64,000 nucleotides of DNA from Prunella strophiata (lineage: Eukaryota; Chordata; Aves; Passeriformes; Prunellidae), in the NCBI GenBank assembly GCA_036583965.1, contig JAZBQD010000013.1, positions 3,202,144-3,266,143 on the forward strand. The letters run 5' to 3'. The notes beneath the pieces are model-generated. The model saw only the letters and a list, made by a program, of their open reading frames with translations. It was not told the origin of the DNA and ran no database searches. Within the stretch, counting starts at the first letter, position 1; every line of letters starts with the position of its first letter. Below are positions 1 to 11,300 of this stretch, piece after piece. Made by a program: the position numbers and the translations under genes.

Positions 1-483
<483 letters not shown>

Positions 484-670
484 CTGTTGCACTCTTCCAC
501 AAGTGCCTCCCTCTCTTCTTTGCTGGGATTTTTCTGCCTCTCATAGGCTTGGAACAGGATCTGTTGTGAGGCAGGACCCCACTTAAAGCGGTTTCTCCTT
601 CCCTTCTTGGTGGGCACGTCATCTCCCATGGGCTCGTCTGTCAGGATACCCTGGCCAGCGTGTGTGAATT
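484..670 (-). CDS. HNF1A: HNF1A exon 3 (homeodomain, N-terminal part)
   Basis: The exon is 187 nt, the same length as human exon 3 (c.527-713). It encodes Q176 to R238: [14 protein letters not shown], then the basic patch T-K-K-G-R-R-N-R (residues 196-203; nuclear localisation signal and N-terminal arm of the homeodomain), then F-K-W-G-P-A-S-Q-Q and the first helices, ending V-E-E-C-N-R. The acceptor is GTGCTTGCAG (AG at 672-671) and the donor is AG/GTAAGG at 484/483. HNF1 proteins carry an atypical homeodomain with an extra loop between helices 2 and 3; that loop is split by the exon 3/4 junction. No disruption is seen. Confidence 0.97.
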
Positions 671-1003
<333 letters not shown>

Positions 1004-1762
1004 TCAGGGGACAGAGATCAAACACCTGCTCTCAGCAGACCTGGGTTTCAAGGAGGTGCAGTAGTAGCTCCTGAGGGGCACTTGCCAGTCATCACCATCA
1101 CTGTTTGGTGAGGCCAGAGTGCTCATTGGCTGCAAGGGGAGAAAGCTGCTCCTCAGTGTGCTACCCTGCTCAGTTTTGACTCTGCTGCAGGGTAAAACTG
1201 CATCACATTGGAGGTAAAGTGCAAAAGATGTGGCACTGGCTTCCTTTGAAGTGCTGTCTGTACAGGCTGGTCTGCCCTTAGGAGGAGTCTTTGCTTACCA
1301 GGGGAATTTCCCAATACACAGAGGCAACCTCTCTCTTCCCTTTTCCTACATTACTTTTCTTCTCTATCCCCCTCTCATTAAAGCAGATGGGGCAGATGTA
1401 CTGAGTTTTCTGAGACAGATTGATTATGAAACTAGACTGAACTTGACTCATGCCCTGATTGTGGTCCAGGTTGGGTTGCCTTGCAGTGATTCAGCAAATG
1501 AAAACATGCTGTCATTATGCTGTGACATGACAGCTCTGTATGCATAAGTGTATGACAAATCATCCAGAATGATGTTCTTACACATCTGCTACGTGTTACT
1601 CAAACACATTGGTTCACACCTAGATCTACTCAGAGCTTCTAAATGCAATATAGAACTACAGGCAAACCACTAATTCCTCCTATTGCTGCCCTCCTTTGAG
1701 TAACAGCTGAGTGAAGAGAAATATTTGAGACCTGCTCACAAAATATGAGGAACAGTTTGGGA

Positions 1763-1775
1763 TTTTATAATTAAT
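1763..1775 (-). promoter_or_regulatory. Weak HNF1-like site in HNF1A intron 1
   Basis: On the minus strand ATTAATTATAAAA resembles the HNF1 palindrome GTTAATNATTAAC, with mismatches at the two outer positions and one inner position. AT-rich introns produce such matches by chance, so this is only a candidate. Confidence 0.2.
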
Positions 1776-3755
1776 GTGATCCTCTGGGTTTTATGATATC
1801 CAGTTAGAATATCCATTAAGGTTCTTGGGGAAAATAGAGAAAACATGACTGTGACTTTATGTGTACTGATTTCACCCCAGTTAAAAGTCGCAGTAGAAAT
1901 AAAGATATGAAACCCATCAGTCTAAATCAAGCAGTGCCAGAGCACCTCTGCAGAACAGCTCCTGGCTCACTTTGAACAAGAGCATCCTTCTGTGCCCTCT
2001 GTGTGAAATGTCTGGAGGAAATGGTTTGCAGTGCTGTAGGAAAACACTGGTGTCATATTCAACACCAACATCAAAGGAGCAGTGGGGAGAAAAAAAGGTG
2101 CCTGGGATGGTGCAGAAACTGTCACAAGAGCACACATGTCTGAGCAACAGGCAACAACTGTGCTGTTCATGGCTTTGTTGACTCAGGAGGTTGCCAGAGG
2201 CTGCACAGTGATAAGGAGGACAAAGTCCACACCTGTTCTCTCAGTACAAACACCCTTATCTCTGTTCCCCTGCAGCCCCTCTCCCAGGGGCTGTGTAGTC
2301 CAAGGAGCAAGCTCCACAGCAGTTAAAGTGTGACACAAATGGTGTCAGTTACAGCTTTTGAAAACCTGCTTAAAATAGAACATTTGTTTCTCTTTTACAT
2401 TGGAGCACTTGCCATAGAGGCTTCTGATTTTTAGCATCTTCCCTTAACTATCTTTGTCTTTCAAAAGCCTCAAATTGAGCTGAATTTAAGAAAGCTTTTC
2501 TTTCCTCATAGTTGTTCTTGTTTATTTGTTTGTTTGTTTCTTTTTTTTCCCCTCCTGCTGCCTAAACCAGTCTCCTGCCTTTGTACTTGTGATAGTCTGG
2601 CCAGCACCTGCACCCTGTGTTCATTGCCCAAGTCCCTGTGTGGAGGAGAAAAGCCTCTGGCTGGGAAGCTGGCCTCTTTGATTTGAGTTCTGGCTCAGAT
2701 AGGAAGAGGAAAGACTGTTGGCCCTGATGGAAGCCTCTGTTCTGTGTTAGTTCCTTTCTGCAGCCCAGTCGAGTCAGTTTTGTCTCCCCTGTTGAGATCC
2801 TCATTTTGTGGCAGGAACAAACCAGTAAGTTCTGTGAGTCTCTTCTCACAGTGGTTAAAGACTTGTGGGTTTTGTCTTCTTTTGACACAGCAGGGAGCTT
2901 TGTGATGCAAAATAGTGCAGGGGATCTTAGTACAGTGTGATTTCCTAGGACAGCTGTGTGAAATGCTGGCTGCTCTGTACATTGTCAAAGGCCAGTCACT
3001 TCCAGATCTCAAAACCAATCCATCAAGTCCTTTAGGCCCAAGGCTACACCACAGTGCAGGTGATGGCAGCCTGGCCAGCTGAACCCTTGCTCAAAAACAC
3101 AGTTCCACCTGCAGAGCCTCCATCACAGGCTAAGACATCAGAAATTGAAACCTCTTCACTTTCACTGGCTATAAGAATATCATTGACTGTCAGAGGAGGG
3201 GATTTCACTCTAAACTGAGTTCTCCTGCTTGATGTTACAGCCAAATCTCAATTGTTTCAGTGAGTCAGAACTGCACAAATAGGTCTGCCTTGCTCAAGCT
3301 CTCCATTTAGTTTCCCTTTCTCCTCAGATGCAAACTGTGTCCCCAAGGTCTTGTTCTCCAGGGTGTAATCTGTCTCCTAGTTGGTCTCACACAGGAAGCT
3401 TTTACTTCCTTCTTCTGAAGTCTTGTTCTCCTGCTCTCAGTTGCTTATTGCCATGTGAGCATAGCCCTTCTCCATGGCTCATCCCCACCACAGGGGCCAG
3501 GGTCCTCTCTCCATGTCAGCTTCCCATTTTCTTAGTTCTGAGGTCACTTTTTAAGGGCGTTTTCACCTCCCTTTTGTTACCTGAACAATAAGTAACCCAG
3601 GTAGTTAGTTATAAACTCAAAGGGAACAAGAGGCTGGTTGATAATTTATAGCAACATCTCAAATTTAAATGGAAAGTAAATATCAAGTTGTTAGCATTAA
3701 AGAAAACCCATTCCAGAGAGCTGGAGATGTAACATTCAGGGGACCTTCTCTCTCC

Positions 3756-3853
3756 TTCACTCTTCCTGAGTTTTTATTTTTCCTTTGTTCTTTTCTTTTT
3801 CCTCCTCTTCCTCATTCTCTCTCTCTCTTCCCTTCTTTCCTGTTCTGATTCTC
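3756..3853 (+). repeat. Pyrimidine-rich low-complexity tract
   Basis: A T/C-dominated run includes several CTCTCT and TTTTC blocks. It may serve as the polypyrimidine tract of the exon-like segment that follows, or it may be simple low-complexity DNA. Confidence 0.6.
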
Positions 3854-3855
3854 AG

Positions 3856-4015
3856 GTGGGAGAAGCCTTCATTTCCCTGAATTGCTGCTTTGGACCAGAC
3901 CCTGCTCAAGCAGAGGTTCAGAGCTGTGAAGTGCTCAGCACCATCCCCGGCCCTTTGCTCTGGAGCTGCTCCACAACTCAGTGCCCAGCCTGGAGCCAGG
4001 CTGGGCACAGGGAAG
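3856..4015 (+). ncRNA. Exon-like segment antisense to HNF1A intron 1
   Basis: On the plus strand a pyrimidine-rich stretch of nearly 100 nt ends in GATTCTCAG (AG at 3854-3855). A 160-bp GC-richer segment follows, and then a near-perfect donor AAG/GTAAGA at 4015/4016. The pair looks like an internal exon of a transcript antisense to HNF1A. Human HNF1A has an antisense lncRNA (HNF1A-AS1) that runs away from the gene in this same relative direction. The segment is open in one frame but shows no recognised protein similarity. It is annotated as a possible noncoding exon from splice signals only. Confidence 0.3.
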
Positions 4016-5970
4016 GTAAGACCATCCATGCTGGCAGTGTTCCTTTCTGTTGAACTTGGCCTGGTTTGCCTCATCTTGGTTTATATGTGGAAATGAAAGG
4101 GGTGTGGCAGCTTCATCTCCAGATTCCCCAACTAGAGCCGTTCTAAGCAGGGGGAAAGACTGGACCTTTGTCATTTTATATCTTTGTTTTCTTTTTGCCT
4201 CCTGGAAAACATGATTTTATCCCTGCCTCCAGGGGAAATCTCTTGCTTATCTCAATTTCTCTCTTTCCTAATGGAATTTCAGCCCTTGCCCTATAGGTGG
4301 ATTGTCACTATACCTCTCTTCATTTGCTTTACCTGCAGTAGTATGATCCCTTCCCCCAAGGTAGCCTCCTTCTTGCTTTATATTCTGGGAATATCTGGGA
4401 GTTTCTCCTCACAGCTCTGCCTCCCTACTGAGTCATTTATTTCTTATCATAGTTGCAATTTGGTTTGTGTGTGGATTGATATGGAAAGAATGTTTTTATT
4501 CAAATTGTAAATCTATGGGAGATCAGTGAGACATATGAAAGGACAAAATGAAATTATGTTAATTGCCCACTAGAGAAACCTTTATCTGAGCTGCTTTTAG
4601 CATGTTTTCTCTGTAGGGACAAAATCTAATCAACACCCATGGGTGCACCCAGTCCTGTGGGTTTATCTTCTCTGTTCTACTCAGCTTTGACCAGTTTTTC
4701 AAAATGGTTTCAGCTTCAGTGATCCTGTGAAGATATAGTTGGTCTCTTGGTGCTGTCAATTTTTTCTCTTTCCAGCTCCTGGAAAGCCTAATAATGGACA
4801 CTTTTCCTGATTCTACTTTATAAAGCAATCCAGGTTGCAGTTACCACAAAGACTTTCCTGTATCAGCAATAGCTGCTCACAAGTCAATCTCTCTCTGTTA
4901 AAATTTGGTCTGCAGACCAGGAATTGTTAATAAAGCCCAAAGAGGCTTCTGTCTAAAGGGAGAGTTGCCTCCAGCTGGTTTCTGCATTTGAAACCCTTGT
5001 GTAGATGGTGAAATAGTTTTGCAAGCATTGACCTTTTGCTGGGAATCCCTGGGCATGGAGATTCTTGCCTGCCTTTCTTTTGTCTATTGCTGGAAGTAAT
5101 TTTACCATAAACTGTTCTGCCCTGCTTTATAATATTTCTAATACTATTTTAAGGACATTAAGGCATCTATTAATAGAAAGGTTTGATCTTAAAACCAAGA
5201 AAAGTTTATTAGTAGATAACTTCTTAGCTATTATCAATCCCTAAAACTGGTTCAGGTGCTTTGAACAGATTTTTAGACACTCTGTTGATTTGATGAGAAA
5301 TGTGAAACATGCCAATGTAGACTTCCTACTCTTTTCATTTTAACTTGATTAATTTTGGTCTATTATAGACCTCCATAAGTGTACTTGTAATTTTTTTTCT
5401 GAAACTGAGGCTTCTGGTGTCTTCATACTGTTGTTAACAGCAGAAGTGAATTGCTCTATCCTATTGTGAGGGAGATTGATGACGGAGATCTCTGATGTTT
5501 CAGAGTAAAGCCTTTGTAATTAAGAGCCAGTGTGAGGCTTAGGAGATCCCTGTTCTTGCCCAGTCTGCTCTGTGCTCTCAGGAGTTTAGGTAGGTCCTAG
5601 AATTTGTCTGTACCTCAGTTTCCATTTGTGAGATGGAAATGCTGCTCAGCAGTCTGTCTGGCTGTTTATCAGAAAGTGTTAATGTCACAGGTTTGGAAGA
5701 GAGGTAAGACTTGTGGTGAGGCTGGTAAGCACAGGGAAGACTGGCAGCAAGATCCTAGAAGGGCAGGGAGGATCAGAAGCCAGAAATGGTGCTGAAGTGA
5801 GGGTGACAGGAAGGAATTGCCTCCATCCATGTGCCTGTTCCTAGATCACAGTGGATGTCACTTCACTCCTGCTTCACCCACCCATCAGAGAAAAAGGGAC
5901 AAAGCCAGGAGGGTTCTTCCTCAACTTCCATGGCTTCCTTTCTGGAGAGATACTTGATAAACCATCAAAA

Positions 5971-5983
5971 GTTAATGATCAAA
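5971..5983 (+). promoter_or_regulatory. Candidate HNF1 binding site in HNF1A intron 1
   Basis: GTTAATGATCAAA matches the HNF1 consensus GTTAATNATTAAC at all but two specified positions (10 and 13), and the left half-site GTTAAT is perfect. HNF1 proteins bind such palindromes as dimers, so a site 2 kb inside the gene's own first intron could mediate autoregulation. No accessibility evidence is available from sequence. Confidence 0.35.
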
Positions 5984-6117
5984 AAGCTTATCAGGGTATT
6001 TTCATCTATAAATTTATAAGACAAAAGAGAAATAATAAAGCCATTGGATAATTAGTAACTAGCCAGGGCCCGCCCGGTGCCACTGGGCTCAAACTGCCCC
6101 AAGACCTGCACGCAGAC

Positions 6118-6330
6118 TCAGGAAGATGAGAAGGAGACAAGGATGAGGGGAAGAAAAAGAGTGGGAGGCACAGAGAGAATCAGCCAAGGACACAACAAAA
6201 TGGGAGGAATAGCAGCAGAAACAATAGTGAGGAGAGAAGGGAAATAGGTAAAAAAAAATCTGAAAGATGTAAAGGAAGTAGAGAAAACTTAAAGATGTGG
6301 AAGAGCTGGAAGTGCAGAAGAAATGAGACA
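6118..6330 (+). repeat. Purine-rich low-complexity tract
   Basis: The plus strand is dominated by A and G (GGAAGATGAGAAGGAG-type runs) for about 210 bp with scattered interruptions. Mirror-image ORFs on the minus strand are Ser/Phe/Leu-rich products of this composition and are not genes. Confidence 0.6.
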
Positions 6331-7603
6331 TACTGGGCCAGGAAGAAGACAGAATTACTGGGCATGTTTTCCCACCCAGGTAAGAGCTGATCCAGTGAAT
6401 TTTCCTCTCTTGGGTTCTGCAGAATCATCAACTCCCAATCTGCCAGGGAGCTTTCTTTGAAGTATTTACAGTGAATGCTAACTCTTGTCATGCTCTTTTC
6501 TTAGCTCTGGCCTTTTGTGGTGGGATTTGATGTTGCTTCTGCTGTTATATTTTCAGTTGTTTCCTTTGCACGTGAAAGAAAGTGATCAGCAAGCCTGAGA
6601 AATTCCCTAGCTGGATTTTTAGTGAAGATTTTAGGTGCAGGATGTTGCTGCACCTCTGTCTTCTATCAGCTTCTCATTTCAAAATAGCCCTGAAGCAGTC
6701 AGGAATCTGTTGTGATGGATGGTAGGATGGGCCTGGTCCTTGCTTGGACAAACCTCTTGGGTTTCCCATGGGGATTGTATCTTAGTAAGAATCCCAAATG
6801 GGAAACTAAAGCTTTTCTGAATCTGTTGTGAGGCTTATTGGTTCAGGGAGCTTTCCCTGTCTTTTGATCTCAAAAATGTTTCTATGCAAAGGCAAATTTG
6901 TGTGGCAGCAAACTCTGTAAGTGTTGCTGTGTGTGTACTTTGTAACTGTGACAGACAGTGGGTGGTAGAAGCAGAATGTTCTGTCCAGGTTTAACCTCTG
7001 TATTTGGTGTGTGCTTTTTACAAGAAAAATCCCCACCAAAGTCAGGGGGACTTCACACTCAAAAGAACAACAAGGACAAGGTCTCTTGATTTGGCTTTAG
7101 CCAATAATCTATAGCAAACCCCAGTGAAATTAACAATATAATTCTCCTTAAATACAGCAGGGAAACATTACAGCTTCAATGTATCATTCATACAAATATA
7201 GCACCAGCTCAGGGTGACCAGTTTTTTGGGGCTTTTTCCTTCCTAATGACTGAAATTGTGAACTGTATTAAAAATTTAAATCCTAAACCCTAACATTCAG
7301 TCAAAGGATGAGAGCTATACAGGCCTTGGACTATTCTGAAGCCTGATGCTATAAGCATGTCAAATATGTAATCAGGCTCCATAGCTTCCTTAATGCATTT
7401 TAAGCAAGATAAAAGGAAAGTCTGAGTATTTATAAAGCATTTGGGGGTATTTGGGGGCTGCTAGTCCTGGCATGGATGAAGATTGTCTCTGTGCAGCTAG
7501 ATCAATTGTGAATACTAGGGACACTGAGGAGAAGGGGAAAGGAGAAGAGATTTAGGTGGAGAGGAAAGAAAGCAGCAAAGAGGAGCAGTAAATCTGTCCT
7601 TAC

Positions 7604-7929
7604 TGTAATAGTCTTTCCACCACAGCCTTCTGGTGAGCAGCCTCCTCAGGGCTCAAGTTTTCCAGCTCCTTCATTATTGGAGGGGTAAATTCCTCTCCGT
7701 CATCTGAGGTTTCATCTTCTGATGCCCTGGAGTCCCCCATTCCGTTGGGGAGGTCGGGGCAGGGCTCCCCTTTCTCACTCTGGAGGGCATTGATGGCGCG
7801 CTGACTCTCGCTCTGCAGCCCGTAGGGCTCCGCTTCGCTCAGTGCCTTGATCAAGCTCTCCTTGGTCAGCCCCGACTCCAGCAGCGCTTCCAGCAGCTCC
7901 ACTTGGAGATGAGTCAGCTTCGAGACCAT
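7604..7929 (-). CDS. HNF1A: HNF1A coding exon 1 (dimerisation domain and acidic linker)
   Basis: Translation starts at the ATG at 7929-7927 (M-V-S-K-L-T-H-L-Q). This is the conserved HNF1A N-terminus and the first in-frame ATG; the frame stays open further upstream but only through a GTG. Coding length to the donor CA/GTAAGG is 326 nt, exactly the human value (c.1-326), encoding residues 1-108 plus two bases of Q109. Residues 1-32 form the four-helix-bundle dimerisation domain. A variable linker follows, then an acidic [12 protein letters not shown] stretch and [18 protein letters not shown] at the start of the POU-specific region. Differences from human cluster in the linker at about residues 33-75, as expected. 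Ile is present at position 27, the site of the human I27L polymorphism. Confidence 0.98.
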
Positions 7930-8165
7930 GGTCTTCAGCCTGGTGCCTCTTGGGGTTGAATTTCGGGTTATCCTGCTTCCAGCTTCCCTACACCATGGTC
8001 CTGAGGTAGCACGCCCGACTGTCAGGAGAGTGGGCACAGCGCAGCCTCCCGCCTTTACACCCCCCAAAAAAAACAAAATACAAAATTGAGCCACTTCAGA
8101 CCCCCCACGACTGTCCTGAGCCAGTGCTGATAAAGGGACCCTTGGCTATCTGTTTACATTGGAGC
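7930..8165 (-). other. HNF1A: HNF1A 5' untranslated region (approximate)
   Basis: The leader lies between the start codon and a TSS inferred about 25-30 bp downstream of the TATA-like element at 8189-8196. It contains a minimal upstream ORF, ATG-GTG-TAG, at 7996-7988. It also has a C-run/A-run stretch at about 8060-8079. The exact TSS cannot be fixed from sequence. Confidence 0.55.
8151..8158 (-). promoter_or_regulatory. Forkhead (FOXA-like) core TGTAAACA
   Basis: On the minus strand TGTAAACA contains the forkhead core (reverse complement TGTTTACA). It lies within the conserved promoter block just around the inferred TSS. FOXA factors act with HNF4 and HNF1 in hepatocytes and beta cells. Confidence 0.45.
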
Positions 8166-8188
8166 AAATGTAAATTCTCCAAGGTTCA

Positions 8189-8196
8189 TATTTATC
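8189..8196 (-). promoter_or_regulatory. TATA-like element GATAAATA
   Basis: GATAAATA on the minus strand lies about 20 bp downstream of the HNF4 site and about 260 bp upstream of the ATG. It is the best candidate for fixing the HNF1A TSS. It also contains a GATA core. Confidence 0.5.
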
Positions 8197-8216
8197 TGTG
8201 TGCTTTAGCAAGTTAC

Positions 8217-8229
8217 TGAACTTTGGACT
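8217..8229 (-). promoter_or_regulatory. HNF4-type DR1 site
   Basis: On the minus strand AGTCCAAAGTTCA is a DR1 element with the HNF4-specific CAAAGTCCA-like geometry. The human HNF1A promoter carries the same core, a well-known HNF4A target; variants around it are linked to diabetes (MODY3). The HNF4A-to-HNF1A regulatory link is therefore probably preserved here. Confidence 0.8.
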
Positions 8230-8260
8230 TCAGCACTGCCGCAGCAGTTCACAAAGTGCA

Positions 8261-8330
8261 GAGGGAGAGAAAGCAGGGGGAGGGGGAAAGGGAGGGAAGC
8301 AGGAGAGAAAAGGAGAAGAAAATGAAGGGA
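8261..8330 (+). repeat. GA-rich purine tract upstream of the HNF1A promoter
   Basis: About 70 bp is almost exclusively A and G on the plus strand (GAGGGAGAGA, GGGGGAGGGGGAAAGGGAGG), starting some 30 bp beyond the HNF4 site. Such tracts can exclude nucleosomes, bind GAGA-type zinc-finger proteins or form triplex DNA. Confidence 0.7.
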
Positions 8331-11300
8331 TAAAAAATCTGCAGCATGGAAAAGTGAGTATGGAAAGAAAACTAGGAAGATGGGGATGGAGAAGCGTGGC
8401 TTACTTCTGGCCCCATTAGTTTTGGAGAAGGAGGGAAGTGGAGTACCCAAAAGGAGGAGCTGTGCTTGGCTGCCCATGGTTCAGGACAAGGTGCTGCTGT
8501 TGGAATATCACAGAACCTGCTCAGAGCTCTGGCAGTGGTGAACTACAGACAGTGTCAGGCCTGCCAAAGGTTTTGGGCTGAGAGAAAGCCACACTGGCAG
8601 CTGCACTGGTCTTTTTGCAATCCCCACCAGAGGAGGTGATCACTGGCTTTATGTGAACATTCCCAAGCCTTGCAGGGTGTTCTGAAGATCCAGCTGATTC
8701 TGTGGCAGAGCATCAAGACTTAAGTGACTTTTTCATTTCTGGCTTTGGCTTGCTGGCTATCTTGATGTGCAAATACTAGTAGTACCTCCATTTTACCTTG
8801 CCATGTTTATTGCTCAACTATGAGCAGGAGCAGTGTTCCCACATAATCTGGGGGATTGCAGGGCTTGCCCCTCTGAGCTTGTGATTCCTGTATTTGATAA
8901 AGGATAGCCCTGGGTGCTGGGTCATGCTCAAACCCCTGCTCTATCATCAGCTGCCCTACTGCTTCTGATGAGTGCTCTGGGCAGGCTTGTGGTTCCCCTT
9001 TATCATCTGCCTCCATCCCTTCCTGATACCAGCCCTGCTCTGAGGTTCTGCTCCCCCCTGTTGGGTGATTTCCTAAAACACGATCCCTGGCTTGGCTGGA
9101 ATCACTTAATTCTCCAGGAATCTTTTGGGCTAAATTCTCCTTTCTGGTCTGAAATGATGTGAAATCTATCTACTTTGAGTGGCTAAATTAGGGAGTGACT
9201 TGATGTGCACATGTGGGCTCGATGCACGAGTGTCTCATTCATTCCTTGGAGGATGTAAAGCTGTTGTCTCAATGGAAGCTTGCCAGGGGAGCTGCCTGTG
9301 TCTGTACACTCCCAACGAGCCTGTGCTAAAGGGAGCCTGGGAGGGCTGTCCCCAGACTGGGCAGTGGCCCAAGACAATGCTACAGAGGACCTTGGCTCCT
9401 GCTTTCCCTCGTGGGCACCACTGGCCAAGCTCTCCAGGCTCCTGAGTCAGCAGCTGCAGGACAGAGCTCCTGCAGAGGGACCCTCCTCCCTGCAGCCACC
9501 GGGCGGGACTGTGCTAACTCGTGCCTTTCATTTCAGATCTGGTCCGTGCCCAGAGCACCACGTCCCCTCCCTCAGGGCGGTAACAAAGCTCTAATGGATG
9601 CTGACGACTTTGTGTGGCTAAAATCGAATGAGAATTCCGAGTCTGTGTAAAAACATTATTTGAAGAAATGTTCATGTGAACATACATGTAAAGACAATTT
9701 CAGCTTCTAAAGATTTTTTTTGGGTCATAATAAAGATCTTAATAAAGGGTAGTGCTGGTTTTGCACCCATCACAAGAGTATTTAAAGAATGGTGAGCATT
9801 TTTGGCATTGTACTGCCAGTGTGTTGATACAATTTCCATGCATTTTATTTGTTAATACAGTTTTCCTTTATTCCCTCCCCTCAGGTAGACATGACAACAT
9901 TACTGGCTGATAACAGTAATTTTCAATTGTAATTACAGTATCCAACCATGACATACAGTTTCTGCATGATATGTCCTTATAATTCAAGGATTTTGCAAAC
10001 AGACACAGCAGATTGTGGAGCTCTTGCAATATGTGACAGAGGAGATGCTGTCATTCTGTGTTACTTATTTCTGCCTCTCTTGGGCATGGTGATCTCTTTT
10101 ACATAAACCAAGGTGGAAAATATTACCACTGTTCTTATTTAAAAGATTGTCCATATTCTGTTGGTATATAAACCTGCTGAATGTTTGAGGGGTGATGGGG
10201 ACTCAGAGCATTAAGTGTAAACAAAGAACAGCAATATTTGTCAATGGAAGCTGCAAAGAGAAGAAAGCATAGCAACAAATTATGTCTGTATTATGTGGTT
10301 TCAAGGATTCTTTATGCACCCAGAAGTCCTGATGCTGCTGCTTCTGCTTGCCTTGAGGACCTTCAGCTGTAGAAGCTTTTTTTTGAGACCAGTGAACTTT
10401 GAAGTCTGTAAAACCAGAAGTGCACATCTGTTTGTATGATAGGACCTCCCTGAATGCTACAACTGGATGCCATGTGGAGAATGCTTAGCTGAACAAGGAA
10501 ACATTTCAAATACTGATGAGGAGGTAAATATTCTCTATCACTTTATCCTGAAGGGCTTTTTCCCTTGGTCTATTGGAATAGTCCATTTTAAACTGTAGGA
10601 CAATTAGCAAAAAAACAAATAAACTTACCCACTTTCATCTTTCCATTCATTGGAACCTGCTAGGCTGTGCCAGTGAATAGCTCAGCTCCACTAAGTATTT
10701 CAGATCCTCAGTGCAGGAAAACCAGTGAGCTTTTCAGTGTTTCTTAAATGTTAGAAATAGCTAGTGGTGAGACTGAAAGGGATTCCTGATGTGAACTAGC
10801 CAGCATCCCTAGTTCATAGCCTGGCACTGAGGATTGCAATATCATATTTCTCAGATTATTACAAGTGCAGTTTTGAGGTGATGAGAGAATAGCAGAGGTC
10901 AAGGGTGGGAGCTAGATTATAGTTCTGTTGGAGGAAGAGCTCAGTTGCAGACTGCCATAATCAGACAATGTTCTCCTGTAGCTGAATTGGACTCAGGGAT
11001 TGTGCCTTGAGGATGAATGTTTGAAATAAGGGGACTTGTGTTTCCTACATCCATTTTTATCTATTACCAGTTCTTACTCTATGTTGATTTCCTTAATTGT
11101 AACCATTTCCCAGGCCATGACTTGGTTCTCAAGTCACTCTGATTAATATGATCTTGGTCATTGTAAGAGGGGAAACTTAAAGTTTGAAGACACCAAGAGA
11201 TACCTGCTTGTTTTTCTCATGTTTGCAGTATTTGGTTTTGTATTAACTGTTCTAAAGTACTCTCCTCTCCCCTGTATCTAATAAAGTGAGTGAATTACTT

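Larger units (their letters stand above)
8139..8235 (-). promoter_or_regulatory. HNF1A: HNF1A proximal promoter block
   Basis: Reading on the minus strand, this block carries in order an HNF4-type DR1 site (8229-8217), a GCTAAAGCACAC stretch, a TATA-like GATAAATA (8196-8189), GAACCTTGGAGAATTT, and CTCCAATGTAAACAGA with a forkhead core (8158-8151). As I recall the human HNF1A promoter, the same elements occur in the same order with near-identical spacing. This suggests strong conservation between mammals and this species. That comparison is from memory and was not computed. Confidence 0.8.

Noticed and set aside
7930..8094. Upstream in-frame extension of HNF1A exon 1 starting at 8094
   Set aside because: The apparent start at 8094 is GTG, the extension is not part of known HNF1A, and the conserved N-terminus M-V-S-K-L begins at 7929.
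9280..9650. Overlapping ORFs of 79-104 codons near 9.3-9.65 kb as a protein-coding gene
   Set aside because: No frame gives a recognised domain and the splice acceptor at 9536 interrupts them; noncoding terminal exon is the better reading.
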